A stretch of DNA of 64,000 nt from assembly GCA_036365455.1 (NCBI GenBank), contig JAWQUS010000030.1, positions 1,178,001 through 1,242,000 of the forward strand. Direction: 5' to 3'. The stretch's first letter is position 1, and each line of letters starts with the position of its first letter. The DNA is from Macrosoma leucophasiata (lineage: Eukaryota > Arthropoda > Insecta > Lepidoptera > Hedylidae). Shown piece after piece: positions 35,901 to 47,900 of the stretch. A program made the translations under genes and the position numbers. Under the pieces are notes generated by a model. That model made no database searches. It saw nothing but the letters and a program-made list of their open reading frames with translations, and had not been told where the DNA came from.

Positions 35901-38900
35901 GTCCTCAAAAACAAAAACGGAAGCCTTGTTACAACACTCTTGCTTCTGTTTGTTTGTCCCTCTGTCACAGTTCAGAGAGACAGATAAAACGAAACACTGT
36001 TGCATTATTTTAAAATTTAAAGCACCACGGCATTTCCTAATCTATCTGCCTCCATCTTTCTTCACCCATAATTTTGAACCGTTTGTTTTGTTGTCTACAT
36101 TGTAATCTCTGGTTTCATGTAGATGTTTATAAGCTACAGTATTACTTACCATCAATGTGAACTGTATGCTTGTTTGCCACTTCCTGACATAAAAAACTGA
36201 CATAAAAACTCTTGTTGAGCACATTAATGAGATGCTTTAAAGTGGCATATTTAAATGAAATTTTAATAAATAATCATAATCCGCTGTGCTGTACATGCGC
36301 GATGGCCTGACAAACATTTAAAGTTCCTTATACTTTTAAGCTATAACGTAAAATAATTACTTTATTAGCATTTATGCGTTTTTATTTACGTAGTCAAATG
36401 ATATACTACTAATATTTTAATTTACCTATTTCTGAAATAATGATTATATTGTTTCCGATTACTGACAACTGTATTTACGAAGTTCTGCTTAAAAAAAAAT
36501 TATCTGAATGAATTATCTTTAAAAAAGCAAATAAATGTGGAAAAAATATCGATAGGAAATATCGAAAACTTCCCATCTAATGAGTGGGCGGGCGTATGGG
36601 GCGGGCCAAGTCTCCAATTCAAACAGCCAATCACAGCGCTTTAGTTACGTCTCCCGCAACACCCGCGTACCTCAAAAACGGTGAACACGGTTCCGAACAA
36701 ATATTCACTAACTAAGCCGGACTTTAATTTCATCATATCAAGCAAACAAATATAGTGCGGGAGACCCCGTACATACTAAATGTATGGCAGTGTTAGATGT
36801 ATAAATTGACTATATTTCTCGTTTTATGTTTAAAAAGTTATAATAGTCATTTGACTCATTAGGTAAATTTAATTCAATTAGGTATTTTCGATATCAGTTT
36901 AAAGTTTTTTGATATCCTGTAATAGTCACGGAATAATCGCCTGTGCACACTTAACGATTACACCCTGTATACTGACTCGGCGAGTTTCTCCGTGGCGGCG
37001 GGGTCGGTGCTGAGGGTGAGCTCCAGGAGCGAGTCCAGTTCCACCGCCTTCTCCACGATCTCTGGTTCGCTCACCACCTACGAGGGTAAAATCTATACAT
37101 ATAATAAAACTGTACGGTGTTCATTGGAGAAGTTCAAGAAAAACGCAAAACAATTCGGTTTCAATCATAGAGCAACACGGGCCGCGGCGGACCGACGAAG
37201 TAGCCATATGCAGGCTCTTCACTCTGTCAAAGTACAAGCACAAGTGTACCTATGCCTGTCGTGTTTAAATGTGTGCGTGAAATTGTTTATGTATTTCGTT
37301 AAAATCAAAGTGTGAGTTTCGTAGTAATAGACGATTTTTTTGTCACAAGTATCCTCCCCCCCCCCCTCCCCGAGCAAAAAAAATGACAGACTGTTTTGCA
37401 TCGGTCTTAAACGCTATGGCTAATCCCCTCCAGTCCGCCGCGACCGGTGGGTCGAGTTGCTCTATGGTTTCATCTATTATTTGAAAATATGGTTTATTTA
37501 AAAACCGTTTACTTCATATCTCACTTCTAAACTACTATTTCACAGTCCTTTTTCGGATATAACTAAGATTCCGACTCACCTGACTAATGTACACTCGTTG
37601 CGCGCCGCCTTCCTGTGGGCACTTGTCGAATGTCACCAATTTGCCGCCAAACTGAAACGAGATATTACATCTTAGGCCAACAATCACACTATTGTACAGT
37701 ATAAAAGCGAATAGAAAAGCTATTTTCTTTTATCTAAGCTTGTCATTGAGGTTGAGTTGATTCATCTAACCTTAACAAAGAACAAGTTCCACGTTGGGCC
37801 CGACCCGTTTGTACACTACATCAAAAGATAGAGAAACGCGGTGTGAGGGGTGTGCGGTTGCGGGGGACTCACGGCGAACCTCGCGGCGGGCGGCGCGCGC
37901 ATCCAGCGGGGCGGCTGGGGGGCGGTGTGTGGGGGGTGTGCGGTTGCGGGGGACTCACGGCGAACCTCGCGGCGGGCGGCGCGCGCATCCAGCGGGGCGG
38001 CTGGGGGGCGGTGTGTGGGGGGTGTGCGGTTGCGGGGGACTCACGGTGAACCTCGCGGCGGGCGGCGCGCGCATCCAGCGGGGCGCGCGGGGCGGCTGGG
38101 GGGCGGTGTGTGGGGGGTGTGCGGTTGCGGGGGACTCACGGCGAACCTCGCGGCGGGCGGCGCGCGCATCCAGCGGGGCGGCTGGGGGGCGGTGTGTGGG
38201 GGGTGTGCGGTTGCGGGGGACTCACGGCGAACCTCGCGGCGGGCGGCGCGCGCATCCAGCGGGGCGGCTGGGGGGCGGTGTGTGGGGGGTGTGCGGTTGC
38301 GGGGGACTCACGGTGAACCTCGCGGCGGGCGGCGCGCGCATCCAGCGGGGCGCGCGGGGCGGCTGGGGGGCGGTGTGTGGGGGGTGTGCGGTTGCGGGGG
38401 ACTCACGGTGAACCTCGCGGGGGGCGGCGCGCGCATCCAGCGGGGCGGCTGGGGGGCGGTGTGTGGGGGGTGTGCGGTTGCGGGGGACTCACGGCGAACC
38501 TCGCGGCGGGCGGCGCGCGCATCCAGCGGGGCGCGCGGGGCGGCTGGGGGGCGGTGTGCGGGGGGCGGGGGGCGGCGTGTGGGGGGTGTGCGGTTGCGGG
38601 GGACTCACGGCGAACCTCGCGGCGGGCGGCGCGCGCATCCAGCGGGGCGCGCGGGGCGGCTGGGGGGCGGTGTGCGGGGGGCGGGGGGCGGTGTGTGGGG
38701 GGTGTGCGGTTGCGGGGGACTCACGGCGAACCTCGCGGCGGGCGGCGCGCGCATCCAGCGGGGCGCGCGGGGCGGCTGGGGGGCGGTGTGCGGGGGGCGG
38801 GGGGCGGTGTGTGGGGGGTGTGCGGTTGCGGGGGACTCACGGCGAACCTCGCGGCGGGCGGCGCGCGCATCCAGCGGGGCGCGCGGGGCGGCTGGGCGGG

Positions 38901-41900
38901 CGGAGGCTCCCGAGCACGCGCCACGGCCGGCAGCGCCAGGAACGAGTCCGCTCCACCGAAGGAGTCCATTATGTTATTCGCCGCTTTACAGCTTTGCTGT
39001 GAATAAAGAGTTAATTTATTTGTCTTAAATGCTGTGCCGATGCCGTATCTGATTAACAAAACTAACATTATGTAGTCAGGGAACTCTCCGGTTACTCAAA
39101 ATAAATCAAATATACTTTTTTTACCATCACATAAGATGCCAGTGTAATCGAGCGGACGGTTCTTTAATAGTACGCACAAATATAAACGATACACTGATTT
39201 CAAATTGTCTCCGATGGCACATGTCACAAAAGCCAACAGAACAGGGAATCGCTTATGAAATGGTCTGTGTTCTATAACGAATATTCGAGTTTTGTCAAAC
39301 CTAATATACTGATTTATAATTCTATTTCAGTGTTAACTCAAAAACTTAAATCAAACTATAATAATAAAAACATTTGTGCAATTCACACGTGGTAGAAGTG
39401 AAACCCCTAAAAATGTTCATAAGAGACACTGTACAATACGTCCTATCTCATCTTCTCGCATTTTAAATCTTATGATCTTATGAATTCAAGTGTCTGTCTC
39501 TTTTTACTGTCGCTTTTTCGTTTCATCGACATTCAAATCACAACTATACTAATGAAATTTTCACTTCAATAGTAGAACGATCAATAAGCTGTGATGTTGC
39601 AACCGATATAAGACATACAACTCACCGCATCCGGCGTGGAGCCGCCCAGCAGGCAGTGGACGGCCACGGAGGGCTCGGCGGAGGCGGCCAGCAGCAGGCC
39701 GGGGTGGCGCGGGCACCACGCCACGTCACACGATACACAACTCACCGCGTCCGGCGTGGAGCCGCCCAGCAGGCAGTGGACGGCCACGGAGGGCTCGGCG
39801 GAGGCGGCCAGCAGCAGGCCGGGGTGGCGCGGGCACCACGCCACGTCACACGATACACAACTCACCGCGTCCGGCGTGGAGCCGCCCAGCAGGCAGTGGA
39901 CGGCCACGGAGGGCTCGGCGGAGGCGGCCAGCAGCAGGCCGGGGTGGCGCGGGCACCACGCCACGTCACACGATACACAACTCACCGCGTCCGGCGTGGA
40001 GCCGCCCAGCAGGCAGTGGACGGCCACGGAGGGCTCGGCGGAGGCGGCCAGCAGCAGGCCGGGGTGGCGCGGGCACCACGCCACGTCACACGATACACAA
40101 CTCACCGCGTCCGGCGTGGAGCCGCCCAGCAGGCAGTGGACGGCCACGGAGGGCTCGGCGGAGGCGGCCAGCAGCAGGCCGGGGTGGCGCGGGCACCACG
40201 CCACGTCGCACGCGGCGTGCGACGCGCCCCCGCCGCACACCTCCAGCACCACCTCGCCGCCCTGGCCGAACACATCCATAATTCTAAAAATTGCCGTAGA
40301 GAATTCTTCCACGAGTGCAGTCAGTCAACTGAACAATGCCTGATCAGTTTGACAGATATTGGATGGCCTAGGGTGCGACCTAGGGTGGGGTGTAAGGGGT
40401 CTCAACCAACACCATCGAGACTCAAGCCAACCTCACCTGCACGTGGTGCACCCTGCTACACAACAAACGAGGCTCTGGCGATCTGCCAACTCGCACTGGA
40501 CCAGCGTGGCGGGTTATGGTCTAAACCCCCCAAAGATGGAAATGCAGACGAGGAAAAGGCCCCAAGTGCCCGGCGGCTCCAGGAGCAAAACCGGCTTAGA
40601 CGGGCGCTAGTCGAGCTCTGGAGCCAGGGGTGCTAAGAATCTCCGGGTGAGTCGCTTCCGTCAAACGACTTCGGCATGCACAACGGAAAACCGACGTAGG
40701 TTATCACTGGTAACATACAATACACGCACGTTAAGGACAGACGAGAAAATTGCTGAGCTGGAAGAAGAATTGAACAAGTTGTACTGGGACATCTTAGGTC
40801 TATCTGAAGTCCATAGAGAGGGAGAGGACACGATAACACGATCTCGTCTAATGAAGTCTACGCTCCGACCTACTGTTTCTCACATACAAAACCCCGAGAG
40901 CTTTCAGCTCGAATTGCAAAATCGCTTTGCTTGCCTGGTGGATTGCATCTCAGTGGACGATATGAATGACAGGTTGGTAGAAACTGTCCAGTCGGTGGGG
41001 TATAAATACTTTAAAACTCACCGACGAAATAGACCTCAAAAACTTACCGATCAAACCCTCAACCTTATGGCAGAACGACGCTCAATGATACTGCAGACCT
41101 CTGATGAAGCTGAAAAATACCGGCAACTTAATAGACAGATCCAACAGTCCTTGCGGCACGATATCAGATCCTTCAACACAAAATGTTTTGAGGAAACGAT
41201 AGAGCGAAACAAGGGCTTCAAAGTGTTTGCAAGGGATCTGTCTATTGGACAGAGCCGGATGATGCAGCTGAAGACAGAGGACGGCAGTTTAGCGTCGACT
41301 AAGCCTGAAGTATTGCGGGAGATCGAGAGGTTCTATGGGCAGTTATATACCTCGGTCGCACAACCTGCCTCTGATTTAGTCAGAGACCCGAGAGCCAAAT
41401 TAACCCGACACTATACCGAAGATATCCCGGACATCAGCCTGTACGAGATTAGGATGGCCCTCAAACAGCTTAAGAACAACAAGGCGCCTGAAGAGGACGG
41501 AATCACTACAGAGCTTCTGCAAGCTGGTGGATCACCGTTACTGAAAGTCCTTCAGAAGCTCTTTAATTCCGTCCTATTCGAAGGTACTACGCCAGAAGCA
41601 TGGAACAGAGGCGTGGTGGTGCTTTTCTTCAAAAAAGGTGATAAAGCCCTATTAAAGAACTATAGACCCATCTCGCTTCTGAGCCATGTCTACAAGCTGT
41701 TTTCGAGGGTGATCACGAACCGTCTCGCTCGCAGGTTTGATGACTTCCAGCCTCCCGAACAAGCCGGTTTCGAAAAGGCTATAGTACCATAGACCACATA
41801 CACACGCTGCGGCAGGTTATACAGAAGTCCGAGGAGTATAAGCGGCCATTATGCTTAGCGTTCGTGGACTATGAGAAAGCCTTTGATTCGGTTGAAACAT

Positions 41901-44900
41901 GGGCTGTGCTGCAGTCTTTACAGCGTTGCCACATTGACTATCGGTATATCGAAGTGTTGAAGTGTTTGTATAAAAACGCCACCATGTCAGTCCGAGTACA
42001 GGACCAATGCACGAGGGCGATTCCTTTGCAGAGGGGAGTAAGACAGAACCGATAGCCGCTGGGGCAGAAAGGTTTTCGAGTGGAGACCACGTATCGGCAA
42101 ACGCAGCGTAGGACGTCCACCTGCAAGATGGACCGACGACCTGATCAAGGCTGCAGGTACCCGCTGGATGCACGTCGCTTCCGATCGGTCGGCATGGAGG
42201 TCATTGGGGGAGGCCTATGTTCAGCAGTGGACGTCCTATGGCTGATATGAGGGTGCGACCGCCTATCTCGAAACAATAATATTGCTCTCAATTGAGAGCA
42301 ATATTGCGGCCAAGATCGATTATTGTTTCGAGATAGGCGGTCGCACCCTAGGCCATCCAATATCTGTCAAACTGGCAAATCATACATACAATAGGCGGCT
42401 ATAAGCTGAATGCGGGATAGGCAGTGTCTTGCGATAAAACTACTGCCCACTGCGATCACCCCATATGTTTCCCCTATGCACAACACTATTATAAGCATCT
42501 TTAGGAAATGCATCTTTGAACAATAGCCTCCAACAGTGGACGTCTCTCGAGTGAATTGAGGATGATGAAACTTAAAATTAATCAGTAAAAAGCGAAAATT
42601 TAAGAATCAGATCCATAAACTGCACTTTACTTTGAGCAAAGTATGCTTAGAGCTGTGATAAATGTATGGGTTTTGACGTAGTTTGCTAAAAGTGAAGTCA
42701 CAGTGCGGTGCAAAGGATGGAATACAAGGAGTATATAATAAACGTATACACTCACCGGTTGCGTGTTATTAGGGTTCCAGCACAGCAGGCGGCCGTCCTT
42801 CCCGGCCGACAGCAGCAGGTCGGGGTCGTGGCGGCTCCACGACAGCGCCAGCACCCCCTTGTGGTGCCCCTCCAGCGTCACCAGCGGAGACGCTGCCAGT
42901 CTACAACACGTACTTGACATGACAACAAACTATCGATTTCCTTACATCTCTGAGATCTTTGTTCAAACTTAGCAATTAATTTCAACTGCAAGATTTATTT
43001 AAAAAATTGTTAGGTATTTTTTTGATCCTACGCCGAGCAGATTTATTTATATATTGCAATCCTATCGTTTAAAAGATGTCTTAATATTCAAGGACACGTC
43101 TCAGATTTCTTCTTATTTTCCATTGAAAGCATAGTGTATGCTGGTGTTCACACAGCGTGCTATATAGTAAAGTTATGTAGTCGCTTGTCCGCCACTCTGA
43201 ACGCTCCGCTGGACGCGTTTCCGTTCTGGTCGATTACTGTATGGATATTATACCATATCTTACAGCAGGTCACACAGCTGCGTGACCGCGACCGAGTGGT
43301 GACCATACCATCACAGTTAGTAATATCCTATAGTCCGAATTTCAACGGAGACTAGCCAATCACGGCGGCCAATTTCAACGGAGACCAGCCAACTGCGCGG
43401 GAGATATTATAGTGCACAGGTGTACTCTCTATTCCCTCACTCTCATAATCCGATGGGATGGCAATCCAACACGACCGAAGAGAGATCGGGCGTAGGAACA
43501 ACGGCTTTACGTGCTCTCCGAGGCACCGATACCAGACCCCGGGCTATTACTAAGAATTTCCTTACCTCAAAAACCCAATAACAGATTTTCCCGAGCTGGG
43601 AATCGTACCCGGAACCTCAGACATCACCATCGCGATTGCGAGCACTGAGCCAACGAGGCAGTTATTTAGTATAAGTGAAGTCCGGTTACCGCAGGTCCCA
43701 CAGCTGCACGACGGGCGCCTGGTCGTCGTCGGAGGCGAGGCACAGCTGCGTGGCCACGGCCGGCTGCCACGCCAGCGCCCGCCACCGCGTGCGGGACTGC
43801 GAGTCGCTACAAAGACATAGATTCATAGTACTTCTATTCATTACAAATTGTAGTCTATAAATTATACCGATGTATATACTATATTACTGTAATCATCATC
43901 ATAATTTCAGCCAAAAGACGTCCACTGCTGAACAAAGGCCTCCCCCAAAGAATGCCACAACGAACGGTCCCGGGCCGCCCTCATCCAGCGATTGCCCGCG
44001 ACCTTCACCAGGTCATCGGTCCATCTTGTGGGATTTTTTTTTATTACTGTAAAATTTCATCAAAATCCGTCCAGCATTTTTTTCGTGAAAGTGTTACAAG
44101 CATCCATACTCACAAACTTTCGTATTTATAATACGGAGTTCGATCCGCAGGAGTAGGTACTATTTTAAATTTAAGGGATTTTATCCATTCCACACCTTTT
44201 GGGGTTAGGTTGCGCCCGAAGACGTCAAAAGCTTCGCCACCTAGTAGGTGGAGACGAAAGACGATTCAAAAGTACAATTTAGCTTACCTAAGTTTCATGA
44301 TAGGTTCGTTTTTCCTGAGATCCCACACCACACATCTGGACGAGAATGTGGAGCCGAGAATGTGTTGAACCTGCAACAACGTAGTGTACATAATTTAATG
44401 TATGATCTGTATAAATAAACTTGTCATATTTCTTTAAAAAACAGGTATTCTACACAAGATGGCAATGTGTTAAATTGTATATTTAAGGAATTAGCTTTGA
44501 ATTCTTTAAGGACCGCTATCAATACGCCGCCCCCATCAAATTTATTTGTAGTTCTTCGATCGCGATCTTTCCTAAATACCATGTAACGATTATCTATGAA
44601 TTCTCCATCTGAGATATCAGGAACAAACCAAGTCTCTGTAAGAATAATTACGTCATATGCTGACGACAATGCTGACGACAATATCATGTATAGTATATTC
44701 AATTTTGTTTGTAATCCTCTACAGTTTTGATAGTAAACTCTCATGTTATTAGCCATTTTTGGTTGATAACATAAACAGTACTATTCTAGAAGTTATAGGA
44801 ATTTTAGAAATAAGAGAACAAGGAAAAACTTGACCTCATGAAGGGGATCAAGTCCGATACCTCGGGTTAACCTGTTCAGCCGCTTTACCACTGAGCTACC

Positions 44901-47900
44901 AAAACCCCACATCCGAGCGTCCAACTTCTGTTTCACTTTTGATTTAACCGATTTATGGGATTGGCGAACAACATCTGTTGATAACTAACTTTACTGGTGA
45001 TAGAGCTCTAGTGACAGAGCTCGCGGGCGTAGGCACCACCGCATTACTTGCCGCTAAATGGTAGTACAGCACTATCGCGTTCCGGTCAGGTGGTAATGTA
45101 CGGCCCTGTAATATCCGGCACAGAGGCATAACACCTTAGGCCTCAGGAGTGGTAACGCATCTGCATTTTGACCTTGGTTTTTGTGTGGGTGTCTATAGGC
45201 TGCAGTCATCACTTAACATCAATGTGAACTGGATGCTTGTTTGCCACTTCCAATACATTAAAAAAACTAATTTAAAAGCTATTCAACTGATATGGATGGG
45301 ATTCAGAAGCTGCTTAGTGGTAAAGTGACTGGACTGGTAATCGGACAAAAGCTAGCAAACAATAATCTTACCTGTTGATTCCACGCCAGCCCCATAACAT
45401 GGTCATACGGCTGATTACGGTTGCCGGGCGCCATGGGCTGCGAGGTGTTGTTGAGGTCCCATATGAATATCTCACTCTCTGCAGCACCTGATGCCAACAG
45501 GTTCTTCTGGTACGGGTTTATGTCCAGCACTGATACTTGACCTGGAGAATTTATGTTTGATATGAAAAAAATAAATTATCAACATTCATTTTTAAACTAG
45601 ATTTTTAAATGTAGAATTTAAATGTTATTAAAAAATAATTCCAACATTAAGGATCTCTAGATTACAAGGCGTCTTTTTGTTTATAAAATGAATGAAATGT
45701 TTTATTTTTGTTTAAAAATGAATGAAATGTTTTATTTTGGTTACTGTTTTAAAAGTAATCCTGTATAATAAAGGAGATGTTGGGAACTCGGCTCTGGTTC
45801 GCACATGCCCTCAAAAAATGGGTTAATTTAAGAAGAATGCAAAAAAATACAATTAATTTATTCAAGAATATATTTTAGAGTTACAACCACATTTAATTCA
45901 AACGATTTTATCATTTTCAACCATGTTCAACATGGCGGCGTTACAGCCGACGCTTGGGATAGTACCTATGTAGATAAAACAAAACTAATGCTATCTGGAT
46001 CTTATCGATTAGTATATAACACATAAAATCGATTTCGATAGTATTCAGAAAAAAATTTTTTTTCCAAGTACTTTAAAATCTCATCAAAAACAATAAAAAA
46101 ATGAACATGTCAAAATTACATCGCCCGCCATATTCGCCATGTTGGTTTTGAGTTGCAATTAATAGTGTGTGTTTTGTAGAGTGAAAATATGCAGTAAAAA
46201 ACGTTTTTATATTTATTTTGCCTGTTAATGATATTGTGTACAATACATGGCCGGAGGTCCATACATTTTAGCCACATCTCCTTTATACAAACAAACAGAA
46301 TGTACTTAGTAGTACATTCCTATTTCTCGCTTGATGAATATGACCCAAAAACAACTAAAGATAAAGATGGTTCAGCTTATCAATTACATGGACTCATTGA
46401 TGCAGTAACTTTTTCATTTAAATCTATAAATTATGTTACCATTAATACGGGAAAGGGTTCCCTGAAATCTGACATTGTGTGACATGAGACAGAAGGGAGG
46501 TGAAAACACATTCATGTTTTAACAGGTTGTATTGATCTATTATACAGGTTATAGTCCTATCTGAGAGCCGTTCAATGAAAACAAAACCAATTATATAGTC
46601 ACTAATTGGAAATTTTACTATTGTAAAACCCAAATTGAAACAACTGATTAAATAGTGTGTTATTAACTCAACTGTCTCTGAAAAACTTAAAAAAGAATAT
46701 GGCTCCTCATTCTTCATAATTTGTATTAATCAAACATGTATAAATATTTTTTTTTTGTTCTTGCAATCAGGGAGTCTACTCACAAAAACTCACAAAAAGA
46801 ATAAACAAAATATCGGAACAATTGGTGTGTCCTAGGATTGGGAATTTTCCATTTTCTGGAAGTTTCCCAGTATCCAGTGATGTCATGTCATGTCATTCTA
46901 ATGTGCCCAGTGATGTCAATAGGCTTGCCACCTGCCACATGGGCCAAAAACGTAACCAGTGAATCGTGGATGTTTACCTACCACTCCGGGGATTACAGGT
47001 GTGAAGTTACGTCTTTAAGAGAATATTTCAACTTACCATTATGTTTGGAGCTGCTTCCAAGAAGAGCATCGCTGGCATTGTTTAAAATTTTCTCTGAACT
47101 ATAGAACTCCAATAGACCACCGTCACAGCCGCCGACAATAACACCGGCCCCTGACCACACCAACTTCTGGAACCTGGATAAAAACATACATTTGGTGTTT
47201 ATAATTATGCAGGTTCAAGCGCACATAGCCCCGCGGCTGGTGTAGATCGTAAGCGATCTACTCGGTTAAGCGATACGGGCGCAGTCGTGTGTGTGATGGG
47301 GGACCACTAGTGTCAAAATTAAAATACACGTTTCCGTGCTTTGGAGGGCACGTTAAGCCGTGGGTCCTGATTGCTATCGATGGATAGCAGTAGTTAAACC
47401 TTGTCGGAAGCCTTATAAAGGCTTAGGCGGTTTGAAAACATCCAACAGCAGGTTGGTTACTAATCGGTATTGCCACCAAACCGCACTGGAGCAGCGTGGT
47501 GGAATAAGCTCCAGGCCTCCCCACAAAAAGAGGAGGGACTCGTACCCAGCAGTGGTACGTTTGAAGGGTTGCCATTATTATTATTATTATTAATTATGCA
47601 CTGAAAATAAAAGACAAGAATTCAAATACATATTGGTGTTAAGTGAATACTGCACCATATAGAAATCTACATTAAAAAACATTTTATTTATTTTAATTTA
47701 TTTCTTCTATTGTGAGGATATTCTGATAGGGAAATTGAGAAATTAAATAGATAGAAATAAGTATTTTATTATAACAGGAGTTTAATTTTCAGGTTTAGGT
47801 ATAACTGATACTCTCTATGTAGGCAATCAAAAAATAAGTTCCTGATATAGGAATTAAATACAAAAAAAAAAGTAAATATTTTACTGATTTTACAAAACAG

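Larger units (their letters stand above)
40347..42372. mobile_element. 146-bp palindromic MITE split by an RTE LINE
   Basis: Left arm 40347-40380 and right part 42251-42372 together give an element with inverted ends GTTTGACAGATATTGGATGG and its complement, then GCCTAGGGTGCGACC. The LINE between them is flanked by the 10-bp duplication GGGTGCGACC (40371-40380 and 42251-42260). Confidence 0.88.

Noticed and set aside
37853..38900. CRISPR-like regular array
   Set aside because: Eukaryotic context; units are continuous exon/intron copies without unique spacers.
37794..39028. Long plus-strand frames of up to 392 codons ([20 protein letters not shown] repeats)
   Set aside because: Antisense reading of the Sec31 exon 8 array; repetitive, no domain, and the minus strand explains every unit.
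39636..40636. Plus-strand frames of 235 and 326 codons ([20 protein letters not shown] repeats)
   Set aside because: Shadow of the five-copy exon 7 repeat, running on into the RTE leader.
40647..41792. 381-codon plus-strand frame as a host gene
   Set aside because: RT fingers and RTE ends identify it as a deleted LINE with a frameshift.
43572..43668. Functional tRNA gene on the minus strand
   Set aside because: Box motifs only, joined to a SINE body; no closed cloverleaf.
44424..44756. 110-codon endonuclease frame as a host gene
   Set aside because: The QNCRGLQTK and LTETW motifs are the start of a LINE endonuclease; truncated before the catalytic core.
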